Source: Trogon surrucura
Taxonomy: Eukaryota > Chordata > Aves > Trogoniformes > Trogonidae
NCBI GenBank assembly: GCA_020746105.1
Contig: CM036657.1
Span: forward strand, 4,569,352-4,633,351
Direction of reading: 5' to 3'
Length of the DNA stretch: 64,000 bases
The translations under genes were made by a program, and so were the position numbers. Each line of letters starts with the position of its first letter. Position 1 is the stretch's first letter. Positions 52,518 through 63,956 of the stretch are shown here, in pieces. Below the pieces are notes generated by a model. It did no database searches, was not told where the DNA came from, and worked only from the letters and a program-made list of their open reading frames with translations.

Positions 52518-52968
52518 CTTGCTTCTGAAATTTGGTGGATCCATGGGATCACAGGACCTCCAGCCAGCACCAAGGGATTCTTGGGGAGAACCTCTGATAC
52601 CCGAATTGAAGAATTCTAAGCAAGATCCCTGGGACAGGTAAAAGGCATTCTTCCTTCTTTAAAGTGTAGTTGCCTGCCTGTAAGGTGTGGCAAAAGCTCC
52701 GCAGGATTGGGCTATAAGGGTACCTAAAGTGAAGGTTTAAGTTCTGCTAGACAAAAGTCTGTGTAATGCCTGAGTTTTGGGTAAGGTATTGCATGCATTG
52801 GTTGGTATTTGGTATTCGGTGTATACGTATACTCGATATCACCCACACATTACTTTGGGGAGGCTCAAAGTCCAGGCTTTGATATTGTCTTACTTGGTTA
52901 TTGGACCTGTATTACTGTTTTGGTTTACAACTATCGGACCTTTAAGTTTTTGGTATTATTAATTGATT

Positions 52969-53834
52969 ATGGGTAACAAACCATCTTCAAGGGGAGGTAT
53001 TTTGAAAGCCTCCCCACTGGGTTGTATATTAAGGCATTGGAAAGATTGCAGTGGTGATCCACTGACCAAAAAACTGTTAGTGGAATTTTGGAGTCATCGG
53101 TGGCCACTTTATACTTTGGACAAACAAGAAAAATGGCCAAAGAATTGTACCCTAAAATATAATGCTATTTTACAGTTAATGCTGTTTTGTAGACAAGAAG
53201 GGAAATGGAATGAAGTATCATATGTATCATTGTGAAATTATTCTGAATGCTTGAAAGGAATGTGGAACTCTCCCTTCAGACCCTATGGTATTGGCTTTGA
53301 AAATAAAAGAAAAAGGGGAAAATGAGGAGATATTACTCAGCTTGTGGTATTGGGAAAAGATGTTTGAAGTGTGGAAGAGAGGAAGACGACGATTTAGAGT
53401 TAGTGATTGCTCCATGATTTGGGATGAGAGAGAAAGCTGATAGTGATGGTGATAACACAGGCGGTGCAAATAGGGATAGGGCTAGAAGCACAGATGTTGC
53501 AGGAAGATCAGGAAGAAGATTTGATGGCGTAGAGGGATTTAGTCTGATTGCAGGGAGGACCAGAGGACGACAGGGAGAGACAGGAGAAGTTTTCCAGGCT
53601 CCCCTTCGACAAGCAATAGGAAACAATGGCCCTACAGCAGTTAAAATGCCCTTGATTACGGATCTTAGGGCTTGGAAGGAAACTGCTGGAGTCTACAGGG
53701 AGGATCTGGAGCTAGTGGCAAAAGTGTTTGAGACCATAATTAGAACCCAGGATCCTGACTGGAATGACATACAAGTAGTGTTAGACACTTTACTAGATGA
53801 TACTGAGAAAAGGATGGTGTTCAGCATTGCTTGA
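52969..53834 (+). pseudogene. gag: ERV1-type gag (matrix and capsid start), truncated
   Basis: ATG at 52969 gives MGNKPSSRGG, a myristoylation-type start, followed by matrix sequence (LGCILRHWKDC, LKYNAILQLMLFCRQEGKW) to a stop at 53233. Capsid continues in another frame (53424-53834) with PLRQAIGNNGPTAVKMPL, DLRAWKETAGVYRED and IRTQDPDWNDIQVVLDTLL, a gammaretrovirus-like capsid N-terminal half. A proline-linker region between them is frameshifted. It ends abruptly where minus-strand ERVL begins (about 53860-53905). The matrix is related to the minus ERV1 gag at 13074-13286. Confidence 0.8.
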
Positions 53835-53904
53835 AATGAAGTGTGATGTAATCAATCTGCCAGGCCTCCCCACACTTATATATTAACCAACATTCTCCAT
53901 ATCA

Positions 53905-55459
53905 CAAAGGTTTTAATCACTTAGCTTGCTTAATTGCAGCACGTATTTCACAGTCGTGGATAACCTGCACAATAGCGTCCATAGTTAAATCCACCCCTCG
54001 GTCACAAGCCCATCTGGATGTTCCATCTCTTCCCTGATGTCCTGAAGTGTCATGGGCCCACTGAGCTAGAAACAGTTCACCTTTGTGTTCCCAGTCCAAG
54101 TCTATTTGGAACACTTGAGCAGCCTGATCCACTTGCTGGTTGTGTCAATGTTCCTCAGTGGCACGACTTTTGGGCACATGGGCATCCACATGATGTACCT
54201 TCATACCTAAGTTCTCTAGCCAGGCAGCAATGTCTTGCGACAGTTCACCAGCCCAAACAGGTTTACCTCTGTGCTGCCAGTTATTTCACTTCTGCTGTTT
54301 TAACCAACCCCCACAAGGCATTTGCCACCATCCACAAGTCAATGTGGCGATAGAGTACTGGCCACTTTTCTTGTTCAGCAGTATCTAAGGCCAGCTGGAT
54401 GGCTTTTACCTCTGCAGACTGACTCGATCCACCTCTCCCTCAGTTGCTTCTGCAATTTGTCCTGTGGGACTCCACAAAGCAGCTTTCCACTTAAGACAAT
54501 TTCCTACAAGGCGGCAAGATCCATCAGTGAATTAGAACGTAGTGCTTTTCATCATCTGTCAATTGATTATATGGTGGAGCTTCTTCATCAGGTGTCACCA
54601 TCTCCTCGGGTAGCATTGCAAGGTCTTTACCTTGTGGCCAGTCTGTGATCACTTCTAAAAGTCCTGGACGATCATGATGACCCATTCGAGCTCTCTGTGT
54701 AATCAGGGCAGTCCATTTGCTCCATGTAGCATCGGTGGCATGATGTGTGGAAAAAACCTGACCCTTGAACATCCAGTCCAGGACTTATATTCGTGGTACC
54801 AGGAGAAGCTGTGCTTCAGTACCAATCACTTGCAAAGTAGCTTTAACTCCTTCATATGCGGCCAATATTTCTTTTTCAGTTGCAGTATAGTTTGCCTTGG
54901 AGCCTTTTTATTTTCGGCTCCAAAATCCTAAGGGTTGACCTCGAGTTTCTCCTGGTGCCCTCTGCCAGAGGCTCCAGGCAGGACCATTATCCCCAGCTGT
55001 GGTGTATAGCAGATTTTTAATATCTTGCCCTGTTCGGCTTGGCCCAAGAGCTACTGCCTGTACAATATCTTGTTTGATTTGTTCAAAGGCCTGTTGCTGT
55101 TCAGGGCTCCACTTAAGATTGTTTTTCTTTTGAGTCACTTCAAAGAGAGTTTTCACAATCTGACTATAACCAGGAATATGCATTCTCCAGAAACTCACAG
55201 TGGCTAAGAAGGATTGTGTTTCTTTTTTGTTAGTTGGTGGCAACATAGCTGATATTGTGTCAATCACGTCTATTGGAATGTGGTGATGCTCATCTTGCCA
55301 TTTCACTCCCAAATACTGGACCTCTCATGCAGGTCCCTTGACCTTGCTTCTCTTTATGGCAAAACCAGCATCTAAAAGAATCTCAATTATTTTCTAACCT
55401 TTCTTAAAAACTTCTTCTGCTGTGTTACCCCATATGATGATGTCATCGATGTATTGCAG
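53905..55459 (-). pseudogene. pol: ERVL pol 3' part: RT thumb, RNase H, integrase start
   Basis: Right to left on the minus strand: the RT catalytic YIDD box at about 55445, thumb (54908-55312, TISAMLPPTNKKETQSFL and KWSPEQQQAFEQIK), connection (54524-54772, ATWSKWTALITQRARM), an RNase H region with the first active-site block reduced (TDGS region damaged, about 54530), and integrase zinc-finger sequence (53917-54132, HDTSGHQGRDGTSRW, CDRGVDLTMDA). Integrase core and LTR are missing at the left. The RT palm continues beyond the CR1 insertion at 60048. Multiple stops occur. Confidence 0.82.
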
Positions 55460-55541
55460 ATCACAGAATCACAGAATGTTAGGGATTGGAAGGGACCTCG
55501 AAAGATCATCAAGTCCAATCCCCCTGCCAGAGCAGGAACGC

Positions 55542-58427
55542 CTAGATAATGCTACATAGGAACGTGTCCAGGCCGGTCTTGAATGTCTCCAGAGAAGGAG
55601 ACTCCACAACCTCCCTGGGCAGCCTGTTCCAGTGTTCCGTCACCCTCACTGAGAAGAAGTTTCTTCTCGAGTTTAAGCGGAACCTCTTATGTTCCAGTTT
55701 CAGCCCATTACCCCTTGTCCTATCAGTGGTTGTCACCGAGAAGAGCCTGGCTCCATCCTCGTGACACTCATCCTTGATATATTTGTAAACATTAATGAGG
55801 TCACCCCTCAGTCTCCTCTTCTCCAAACTAAAGAGCCCCAGCTCCCTCAGCCTTTCCTCATAAGGGAGATGCTCCACTCCCTTAATCATCCTAGTTGCCC
55901 TGTGCTGGACTCTCTCCAGCAGTTCCCTGTCTTTCTTGAACTGAGGGGCCCAGAACTGGACACAGTATTCCAGATGGGGTCTCACCAGGGCAGAGTAGAG
56001 GGGAAGGAGAACCTCTCTCAACCTACTAACCACCCCCCTTCTAATACACCCCAGGATGCCATTGGCCTTCCTGGCCACAAGGGCACAGTGCTGGCTCATG
56101 GTCATCCTGCTGTCCACCAAGACTCCCAGGTCCCTTTCCCCTACACTGCTCTCTAATAAGTCATTCCCCAACTTATACTGGAACCTGGGGTTGTTCCCAC
56201 CCAGATGCAAGACTCTACATTTACCCTTGTTATATTTCATTAAATTTTTCCCCGCCCAACTCTCCAGCCTGTCCAGGTCTCGCTGAATGGCAGCACAGCC
56301 TTCTGGAGTATCAGCCACTCCTCCCAGCTTGGTGTCATTAGCAAACTTGCTGATAGCACTCTCTAGTCCCTCATCCAAGTCATTGATGAATATATTGAAT
56401 AATACTGGTCCCAGTACCAACCCTTGAGGGCCTCCACTGGATACAGGCCTAAAACCAGACTCCGCCCCATTGACCACGACTCTCTGGCTTCTTTCCCTTA
56501 GCCAGTTCACAGTCCACCTCACTACTCGATAGTCTAGACCACACTTCCTCAGTTTAGCAGCAAGGATGCTGTGGGAGACTGTGTCAAATGCTTTACTGAA
56601 GTCAAGGTAGACCACATCCACCGCTCGGCCATCATCTATCCACCTTGTTATATCCTCGTAAAAGGCTATGAGGTTAGTCAAGCACGACTTCCCCTTGGTG
56701 AAGCCATGTTGACTGTCTCTAATGACCCTCTTATCCTTGATATGCCTTGAGATGGCACCAAGGATAAGTCGTTCCATCACTTTCCCAGGGATGGAGGTGA
56801 GGCTGACCGGTCTATAGTTTCCCGGGTCCTCCTTCTTGCCCTTTTTGAAGACTGGAGTGACATTTGCTTCCCTCCAGTCCTCAGGCACCTCTCCCGTCTC
56901 CCAAGACTCGGCAAAGATGATGGAGAGTGGTCTAACAATGACATCAGCCAGCCCCCTCAGCACCCGTGGATGCATCCCATCTGGACCCATGGATTTATGG
57001 ATGTCCAGATTGCTTAATTGGTCCCTAACCCAGTCCTCATCGACTAAAGCAAACTCCTCCACTGCCCTGACTTCCTCTGGGGCCTCAGGGGAACGGGGCT
57101 GCTCAGGACAGCCCCTGGCAGAGTAGACAGAGGCAAAGAAGGCATTCAGTAACTCTGCCTTCTCTGTATCTTCTGTCACTAAGGCACCCACCTCATTCAT
57201 CAGTGGGCCTACATTGCCTCTGGTGTTAGTTTTATCTGCCACGTATTTGAAAAAGCTCTTCCTGTTGTCCTTGACCCCTCTCGCCAGGTTTAATTCTAGG
57301 GAGGCCTTTGCTTTCCTAGTTGCCTCCCTACATCCTCGGACAACAGCCTTATATTCTTCCCAAGTGGCCAGCCCCGCCTTCCAAGATCTGTAAATTCTCC
57401 TCTTGCACCTGAGCTTACCCAGTAGATCCCTGTTTAGCCACGCAGGTCTCCTGGCTCCCTTCCTTGACTTCCTACGTGTCGGGATGCTCTGATCTTGAGC
57501 ACGGTAGAAGCAGTCCCTGAACGCTAACCAACTATCTTGGGCCCCTTTACCTTCAAACAGCCTTGCCCATGGGATTGTCTCTAGTATTTGTTTGAAAAAG
57601 CCAAAGTTTGCCTTGGTGAAGTCCAGGGTTGCAATTCTGCTTGCTATTTTGTTTCTGCTACACGAGATCCTGAACTCCACCATTTCATGGTCACTGCAGC
57701 CAGGGCAGCACTCAACCTTTACTGCTTCAACCAGATCCTCCTTGTTAGTGAGGATGAGGTCCAGCAGTGCTCCTCTCCTAGTCGGCTCCTCCACCATTTG
57801 CATCAGAAAATTATCATCGATGCACTGGAGGAACCTCCTGGACTGTGGCTGGCTGGCTGAGTTGTCCTTCCAGCAAATATCAGGGAAGTTTAAATCCCCC
57901 ATGACAACCAGGGCCTGTGATGGTGAGACCGCTCTCAGCTGCCTGTAGAAGGCCTCATCAACTTCCTCACCCTGATCTGGTGGCCTGTAATAGACACCCA
58001 CAACAGTATCTCTCCTGCCAGCCTGCCCCTTAATTCTAACCCATACACTCTCAACTTGCTCCTCATCCATGCCTGGATGGTATTCAATACATCGTAGTTG
58101 CTCTTTCACGTAAAGAGCGACTCCACCTCTTCGCCTGGCTGGCCTGTCTTTCCTGAAAAGGACATAGCCACCCATGACCACATTCCAGTCATGTGAGCTG
58201 TCCCACCATGTCTCTGTAATTGCCACCAGATCATAATCTCCTGCCCGAACCCAGGTTTCTAGCTCCTCCTGCTTATTCCCCATGCTGCGTGCATTGGTGT
58301 ATAAGCATTTCAGGGAGCAAGCTGAGCACACTGATCTCACCCTAGGGGGATGGGAGGCCACCCGGTCCTCATAATTTCTAGAGCACTGCCCCGCTGCAAT
58401 CCCAGCTATAACCCCATCCCCCTTCAT
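55542..58427 (-). CDS. CR1 ORF2: AP endonuclease and RT, open but catalytic site mutated
   Basis: One frame of 961 residues runs from the ATG two bases after the ORF1 stop to the TAA region at 55542. The endonuclease has [38 protein letters not shown] and [10 protein letters not shown] has [41 protein letters not shown], then [10 protein letters not shown] where sister copies have [10 protein letters not shown], and FANDTKLGG where sister copies have FADD (first catalytic Asp changed to Asn, codon at 56337-56339). The thumb and C-terminus ([15 protein letters not shown]) are normal. The frame is intact in length but RT activity is very unlikely. Endonuclease residues look conserved. Confidence 0.9.
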   Translation of the reverse strand: MKGDGVIAGIAAGQCSRNYEDRVASHPPRVRSVCSACSLKCLYTNARSMGNKQEELETWVRAGDYDLVAITETWWDSSHDWNVVMGGYVLFRKDRPARRRGGVALYVKEQLRCIEYHPGMDEEQVESVWVRIKGQAGRRDTVVGVYYRPPDQGEEVDEAFYRQLRAVSPSQALVVMGDLNFPDICWKDNSASQPQSRRFLQCIDDNFLMQMVEEPTRRGALLDLILTNKEDLVEAVKVECCPGCSDHEMVEFRISCSRNKIASRIATLDFTKANFGFFKQILETIPWARLFEGKGAQDSWLAFRDCFYRAQDQSIPTRRKSRKGARRPAWLNRDLLGKLRCKRRIYRSWKAGLATWEEYKAVVRGCREATRKAKASLELNLARGVKDNRKSFFKYVADKTNTRGNVGPLMNEVGALVTEDTEKAELLNAFFASVYSARGCPEQPRSPEAPEEVRAVEEFALVDEDWVRDQLSNLDIHKSMGPDGMHPRVLRGLADVIVRPLSIIFAESWETGEVPEDWREANVTPVFKKGKKEDPGNYRPVSLTSIPGKVMERLILGAISRHIKDKRVIRDSQHGFTKGKSCLTNLIAFYEDITRWIDDGRAVDVVYLDFSKAFDTVSHSILAAKLRKCGLDYRVVRWTVNWLRERSQRVVVNGAESGFRPVSSGGPQGLVLGPVLFNIFINDLDEGLESAISKFANDTKLGGVADTPEGCAAIQRDLDRLESWAGKNLMKYNKGKCRVLHLGGNNPRFQYKLGNDLLESSVGERDLGVLVDSRMTMSQHCALVARKANGILGCIRRGVVSRLREVLLPLYSALVRPHLEYCVQFWAPQFKKDRELLERVQHRATRMIKGVEHLPYEERLRELGLFSLEKRRLRGDLINVYKYIKDECHEDGARLFSVTTTDRTRGNGLKLEHKRFRLNSRRNFFSVRVTEHWNRLPREVVESPSLETFKTGLDTFLCSII

Positions 58428-58429
58428 AC

Positions 58430-58829
58430 CTATTTTAAAGAACACTCTATGAGTCCCGCCAGCTCGTGACCAAGGATCCTTTTTTCCCTTTGTGTCATTT
58501 GAACCCCAGTTTGTTTCAGTAGACCAGGTGCCCTGTAGATCTCCCCATGCTTAAAAAATCCAAAGCCAGACCGCTGGCACCACCCCTTTAGCCAAGTATT
58601 AATCTGCTGCACTTTGTCAAACCTATCACTATTTTTCCTCATAATTGAAGGAATAGAGGCAAACACAACCTGTGTGCCTGATCCTTCTAGCATCCGCCCC
58701 AGTGCCCTAAAGTCCCTTTTGATTGCTTCTGGCCGTCTCTCTACTATCTCATCGTTACCGATCTGCATAACCAAAAGGGGGAAATAGTCCGTGGGTTTGA
58801 CCAGACCAGGAAGCTTCTTGATAACATCC
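58430..58829 (-). pseudogene. CR1 ORF1 esterase domain, C-terminal part, split by LTR
   Basis: The minus-strand frame has QIGNDEI (block III, GND intact), KRDFRALGRMLEGSGTQVVF, INTWLKGWCQRSGFGFF and, near the end, [11 protein letters not shown] where a catalytic DGxH is expected, so the His is lost. The stop TAG at 58430-58432 is followed by GT and the ORF2 ATG. The preceding residues continue right of the LTR at 60010-60047. The start of the esterase with its GDS nucleophile is absent. Confidence 0.75.
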
Positions 58830-60004
58830 TCTTTTGGTTTGGCCTGGCCGGATTTTGGCGGCCGGGGGGGGAGCTGCAGGGTGGCTTCTGTAAGAAGCTG
58901 CTAGAAGCTCCCCAAGTTTGATAGAGCCAATGCCAGCCAGCTCCAAAGAGGGACCTGCCGCTGGCCAAGGCTGAGCCTATCAGTAAGGTGATAGCAGAGG
59001 AACGCCTCTGTGAAAAACATATTTAAGAACGGGGAAAAAGAACTGTGCCATAACAGCTGGCACAGAGATGGAGGAGTGAGAATCTGTACAGACACCAAGG
59101 TCAGTGAAGAAGGAGGCGGGGGGAGGATGAGCTCCAGGCGCCGGAGCAGAAGGATTCCCCTGGGTCGTGGTGAAGACCATGGTGAAGCGGGTTGTCCCCC
59201 TGCAGCCCATGGGCGAGGTGCAGATGTCCACTGTGAGGATCACCGCGTAGATGTCCACCGAGGACTCCACGCCGTGTGGGTGGATGCCTGAAAGGGGGCT
59301 GTAGCCTGTGGGAAGCCCGCATCAGAGCAAGTCGCTGCCGGAACCTGTAGCCCGTGGAAGAGAGGAATGCCCACGCTGGAGCAGGTTGACCGGTGGGACT
59401 TTTGGGACGCTGCGGGTGGCTCACACCGGAGCAGTTTCCCCCGAAGGACTGCACCTCAGACTCACGAGGGGTGGGCTGCCCCTCGTGAGGTGTCTCCCGT
59501 TGGGCAGTTTGTGATGAATTGCCCTTCCTGGGACGACTCATGCGGAGAAGAGAGCGTGAAACTTGTCTCCCGTGAGAGGGACCCCACAATGGCCCTGGGG
59601 AAGAGTGAAGAGTCCTCCCCCGGAGTGAAGAAGCGGTGGAACCAACGTCGGATGAACTGACCGTAACCCCCATTCCCTGTCCCCATGCGCCGCTCGGGGG
59701 GAGGAGATGGAGAAACCGGGATTGATGTTAAGCCCGGGAAGAAGGGAGGGATGGGGGGAAGGTGTTCTGTTTAAGATGTTTGCTCTTTCTCACTTCTCCT
59801 CTCTGATTAGTTCTTTTAATACATGTACCTAATTTCCCCAAATCGAGTCTGTTTTGCCCGGGACGGTAAATGAGGATGATCTCCCTGTCCTTATCTCAAA
59901 CCCTGAGCCCTTGGAAATATTTTCTCCCCCTGTTTAGCAGTGAAGGGGGAGTGAGAGAGCGGCTGTGTGGGTACCTGGCGGCTGGCCAGGGTCAACCCAC
60001 GACA
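58830..60004 (+). mobile_element. Solo 1.17-kb ERVL-type LTR in CR1 ORF1
   Basis: CATCC flanks it (58825-58829 and 60005-60009). It ends ACCCACGACA. The first dinucleotide is TC instead of TG. It is a sister of the copies at 24647 and 29072. The open frames in it (for example minus 59101-59673) are not conserved as proteins among the copies. Confidence 0.9.
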
Positions 60005-60047
60005 CATCCTTAACTCGGGCCCCAGAGAGGCAGCAGACTTCCCTGTT

Positions 60048-60895
60048 CCAGTGCTTCTCCTTTCTCCACAGCAGTCTGGATCAGTCCATGGCAGATGGTA
60101 GGGCTGTGTTTCCACCCCTGGGGCAGTCGGTTCCAGGTGTACTGGATACCCCTCCAGGTGAAAGCAAACTGCAGCCTGCACTCTGCTGCTATAGGAATAG
60201 AGAAAAACGCACTAGCAGTGTCAGTCGTGGCATACCACTGAGCTGCCTTGGACTCCAGTTCATACTGAAGGTCTAACATGTCCAGCACAGCAGCACTCAT
60301 CGGTGGTGTAACTTCATTCAGGCCAATGATAGTCTAAAGTCAGTCTTTTGCACAGGCCGGATAGGACTGTTAAATGGTGAATGAGCTTTGCTGATCACTC
60401 CTTGGCTTTCTGGTTGATGGATCAGCTTATGGATGGGAACCACAGAGTCTCAGTTAGTATGATATTGTCATCAATGCATCGTTGTTGTAGTAGTTGGTAC
60501 CTATTGATCTTTAGTTTTCATCAGCCCCACAACACTAGGCTCCTCTGAAAGTTTGGGCAAGCTAGACAGCTGATCAGTGTCCTCAGTCTCTACAGCTGCT
60601 ATGCCAAAAGCCCATTGATACCCTCTTGGATCCTTATAATACCCTTTCTTGAGGAAGTTTAAGCCTCAGATGCATGGGGCATCTGGACTATAGGGTGCTT
60701 TTTCCACATATTCCCAGTAAGGCTCTTTTTTTGGTCTCCAACACAGACAGTTTTTGAGAACCACCCGTCACTCCAGAAATAGTAACAATTTCAGTTCCTG
60801 TATCATTTGATGATATTCCAGTGCACTGTGCACCAGTGTCCACTAGGGCTTTATATTTTCGTGATTCTAATGTGCCAGGCCACTGAATCCACACA
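60048..60895 (-). pseudogene. pol: ERVL RT palm and protease
   Basis: Minus strand: protease at 60688-60894 with ALVDTGAQCTGIS (DTGA triad intact) comes first in transcription. A degraded RT N-terminus follows, then RT palm (60055-60300) with ATTDTASAFFSIPIA, the first catalytic Asp block, and LPQGWKHSPTICHGL. It then breaks at the CR1 insertion just before the YIDD box, which lies at 55445. Several stops separate the parts. Confidence 0.8.
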
Positions 60896-62200
60896 GTCCA
60901 ATAAACTCAGTTGTCCCTCTCCTCCACCTGGCTGGAGGCAGGGCCCCTCTGATTTTGAGGGTGGTTCACATGCTTTACAGGATTTGTAACGGACTATGTT
61001 TACATTGCCGCTATTTACATTTGGACCTTGGTAGATCGGAGCAATCCTTCTCCTGGGAAAACGTTCTCTCCTATTTGTGTTTTGTAACTTATACGTTCAT
61101 GCCCGTAGAGAAGTTGGCTTTCCATCCCATATCTCCATACTCAAGCAGGAAAAAACGTAAGTCACCTTGTCATATGTTTCAGTTGTTTCTAGCTGGTCTC
61201 ACAGGGGCATGTCTTCTAATGGCATCAGCACGAGTCCATTGAGGTCTGTTTTCCCTCTTGGACAGTTTATCAATCAGTTTGTCAAATGATTTCTCCATTG
61301 AGTTGTTGGTTTCCTCACAGGCTTGTAGGGGATTAGCAGTATTGTTTTACTTCTTCTATCTTCTCTCTATTGTTCTATACTGTCCAAGCTACCTCCAGCA
61401 TTTTACATAAGTTCCTAGAATCCTCCCCTTGTAACTTTTGCAATTTTCTCCTGATATCAGGTGCTGATTGTCCCATAAAGATCAGTGCCAATTCTATTTT
61501 ATCCTCCTTTCAGGATCAGGGTTAGCATTGAAGCAGTGGTTTTTAGCTGGAGCCATAGTTATAGCCAGAACTGTAGTTTTAGCTGGTATGTAAAAGACTC
61601 AATAAGCCTGGGCAAACAGAATCAGTGGGAGAGTGGAGGTGTCAGACAGGTATTCCACAAGGGGAGCTTTTCCTGGAACTTGTCCTCAAGGACAGGATGC
61701 TCTTATCTTCAAAGTCTTCAGTGTCTTCTAATGGCATCAGCACGAGTCCATTGAGGTCTGTTTTCCCTCTTGGACAGTTTATCAATCAGCTTGTCAAATG
61801 ATTTCTCCATTGAGTTGTTGGTTTCCTCACAGGCTTGTAGGGGATTAGCGGTACTGTCTTCGTACTGTCGTGCTTTGTTGGCCACTTCATTCACAGCTGG
61901 TGTCTGGCCATATGATGCCCAGACCGTTGTTGACAAGGTCTGCATATACTTTGGTGGTGCACTCCTCACAAACTTCGGAATAACAGGTTTGTGGCAGGGC
62001 ATTTCATCAGAGTTTACAATTGTTAGCAGATTTCTGTAAATGATCTCTTTCACTGCTAACTCTCTCAGGTACTTAATGCCTTTTTCCATGGTGGTACACT
62101 TCTGTGGCTGGCACTTCATGTCCTCCTTAGAAGGAAACCTGACTTTTACAGTTGATAACTGTCACTTCCAGAGGTTGAGACTGTTTTCTCGCAAGTTCCA
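60896..62200 (-). pseudogene. gag: ERVL-like gag remnant with internal duplication
   Basis: A 133-codon minus-strand frame (61718-62119) begins MKCQPQKCTTMEKG and includes PKFVRSAPPKYMQTL and QACEETNNSMEKSFDKLIDKL. Further left, capsid-end-like sequence (GQSAPDIRRKLQKLQGED, LCKMLEVAW, about 61390-61480) is followed by a second copy of the EETNNSMEKSFDKLIDKL segment (61211-61346). A C-x2-C knuckle was not clearly seen. It lies upstream of the ERVL protease on the same strand, which supports gag. The detailed domain calls are inferred. Confidence 0.6.
61211..61346 (-). repeat. 136-bp direct repeat, copy A (copy B at 61733-61868)
   Basis: Both copies start GTCTTCTAATGGCATCAGC and end GGGGATTAGC with a few bases more, at an offset of 522 bases. 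They differ at a few sites (for example CAGTTT/CAGCTT). Flanks differ on both sides, so it is a dispersed duplication within gag, not a tandem array. Confidence 0.85.
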
Positions 62201-62379
62201 CGTTGACAGTTGCATTTCTAGACAGGGATCCCAACTGTTTGGCTTCTCTACTGCCTAAGTCAATGTTATCAGCCCCTTGATCCCAGCATCAGAGTAACCA
62301 GCTCATAAGTGACTCACCTTCATGATGGCTAAAGTCCTTTCTCACATTTTGCAGTTCCTTCAGAGATAAAGAATTGATG

Positions 62380-62815
62380 ACAACAAAGCTAGTGAAGGGT
62401 CTAGAGCACGTCTCTACGAGGAGCAGCTAAGAAAACTGGGGTTGTTTAGCCTGGGGAAGAGGAATCATTATCACTCTCTACAACTACCTTATCACTCTCT
62501 ACAAGTACCTTAAAGTAGGTTGTAGTGAGGTGGGGATAGGTCTGTTCAACCAAGTAACAAGTGATAGGAGAAGAGGAAATAGCCTCAAGTTGCACCAAGG
62601 GAAGTTTAGACTGGACATTAGGAAGAAGTTCTCTACTGAAAAATTTATCAGGCATTGGAAAGGTTTGCCCAGGGCAGTGGTGGAGTCCCCATTTCTGGAG
62701 ATATTTAAGAGTTGAGTAGACATAGTGCTTAGGGATACGGTTTAGTCAAGGACTTGTCAGTGTTAGGTTAATAATTTGATTTGATGATCTTAAAGGTCTT
62801 TTCCAGTCTAGATGA
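62380..62815 (+). mobile_element. 5'-truncated CR1 3' end, divergent subfamily
   Basis: The plus strand encodes the ORF2 C-terminus in broken form ([16 protein letters not shown], then [40 protein letters not shown]). It ends CTTTTCCAGTCTAGATGATTATG. A 23-base segment, TTATCACTCTCTACAACTACC and neighbour, is doubled near 62467-62512. Confidence 0.8.
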
Positions 62816-63284
62816 TTATGTGAGCATCTGGCTTTTCTCTGTAAGACTTCAAGTATGCTCCAGTGTACCCAGCACACCTCAGAAGAACAGGCTGAGGGCC
62901 ATCAGTAGCACTCCATCCCTCTAGCCACAGCATGTCATCTCACAGCTTGTCACAGGTAAGCCTGATATTATCCACCTTCTCCTGCAAGTCTAGTTTAAAG
63001 CTCTGTCAATGAATCCCCCAAGTTACTGAGTGAAGACCATCTTCCACCTTTGAGAAAGGTGAATCCCATCTGACATCAGCAGGCCTGGTGCCGTGTAGGC
63101 CATCCCATTAACCAAAAAACCAAAACTGTGGTGGTGACACCAGCCATGGAGCCATCTATTAATAAACCAAATCCATCTGTTTCTTCCAATGTCACTGCTC
63201 ACAAATGGAAGGAGAGAATTAAAAACAGCCTTTGCTTCAGATTCCCTCACCAACCCTCTCAAGGCCCTGAAGTCTCTTTTGATC
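62816..63284 (-). mobile_element. CR1 ORF1 esterase fragment
   Basis: The minus-strand frame (63023-63286) has IKRDFRALRGLVRESEAKAVFNSLLPF, INRWLHGWCHHHSFGFL and DGIHLSQRWK, the last being the intact Asp-x-x-His block of SGNH hydrolases. It is cut at the right by the CR1 tail at 63285. Sequence left of 63000 is not clearly assigned. Confidence 0.7.
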
Positions 63285-63800
63285 ACAGAAACACAGAATG
63301 TTAGGGATTGGAAGGAACCTCAAAAGATCATCTAGTCCAACACCCACACTAAAGCAGGATCACCTAGAGTAGGTCACACAGGAACACATCCAGGCAGGTT
63401 TTGAATGTCGCCAGAGAAGGAGATTCCACAACCTCCCTGGGAAGCCTGTTTCAGTGCTCTGTCACCCTCACTGTGAAGAAGTTTTTTCTAATGTTTTTGT
63501 GGAACCTCCTATGCTCCAGCTTGCACCCATTGCCCCTTGTTCTGTCACTGGACATCACTGAGAAGAGCCTGGCTCCCTCCTCCTGACACTCCCCCTTGAC
63601 ATATTTATAAACATTTATGAGGTCACCCCTCAGCCTCCTCTTCCCCAAGCTAAAGAGACCCAGCTCCCTCAGCCTTTCCTCATCAGGAAATAATCTTTGT
63701 GGCTCTGCGCTGGACTCTCTCAAGCAACTCCCTGTCCTTCTTGAACTGAGGGGCCCAGAACTGGACACAATATTCCAGATGCGGCCTCAGCAGGGCAGAA
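63285..63800 (-). mobile_element. 5'-truncated CR1 3' end
   Basis: The tail (ATCACAGAAACACAGAATG) is at 63285. It encodes the ORF2 C-terminus ([26 protein letters not shown]) up to the region of [12 protein letters not shown] small deletion near 63690 breaks the frame. It is inserted in a CR1 ORF1 fragment. Confidence 0.85.
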
Positions 63801-63956
63801 CACTTCTGAAGGACCATGAACAAAACCCTGCAGCAATGAATTGAAGACTTTGTGTATTTTTCTCTAGTCTTGGAGTATTTCGGGCACCAAAATAGCCATG
63901 TACCAACCAGAAACTAACTACCATTTGTAGCAAAAAAGCTGGAGGAGAAGAAAACC
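63801..63956. other. Unassigned 156-bp segment inside CR1 sequence
   Basis: The segment is flanked on both sides by near-identical CR1 sequence (CAGATGYGGCCTCASCAGGGCAGA, 63777-63800 and 63957-63980). It has no recognisable coding or repeat signature. Confidence 0.5.

Larger units (their letters stand above)
55460..60047 (-). mobile_element. Young CR1 LINE in ERVL RT, split by a solo LTR
   Basis: The 3' tail (ATCACAGAATCACAGAATG) is at 55460. The body contains ORF2 (55542-58427) and the C-terminal half of ORF1 (58430-58829 and about 60010-60047). It is 5' truncated in ORF1 and inserted between the ERVL RT codons just before the YIDD box, with no evident duplication. It is nearly identical in ORF2 to the plus-strand CR1 at 14949-18791. 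Confidence 0.92.
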
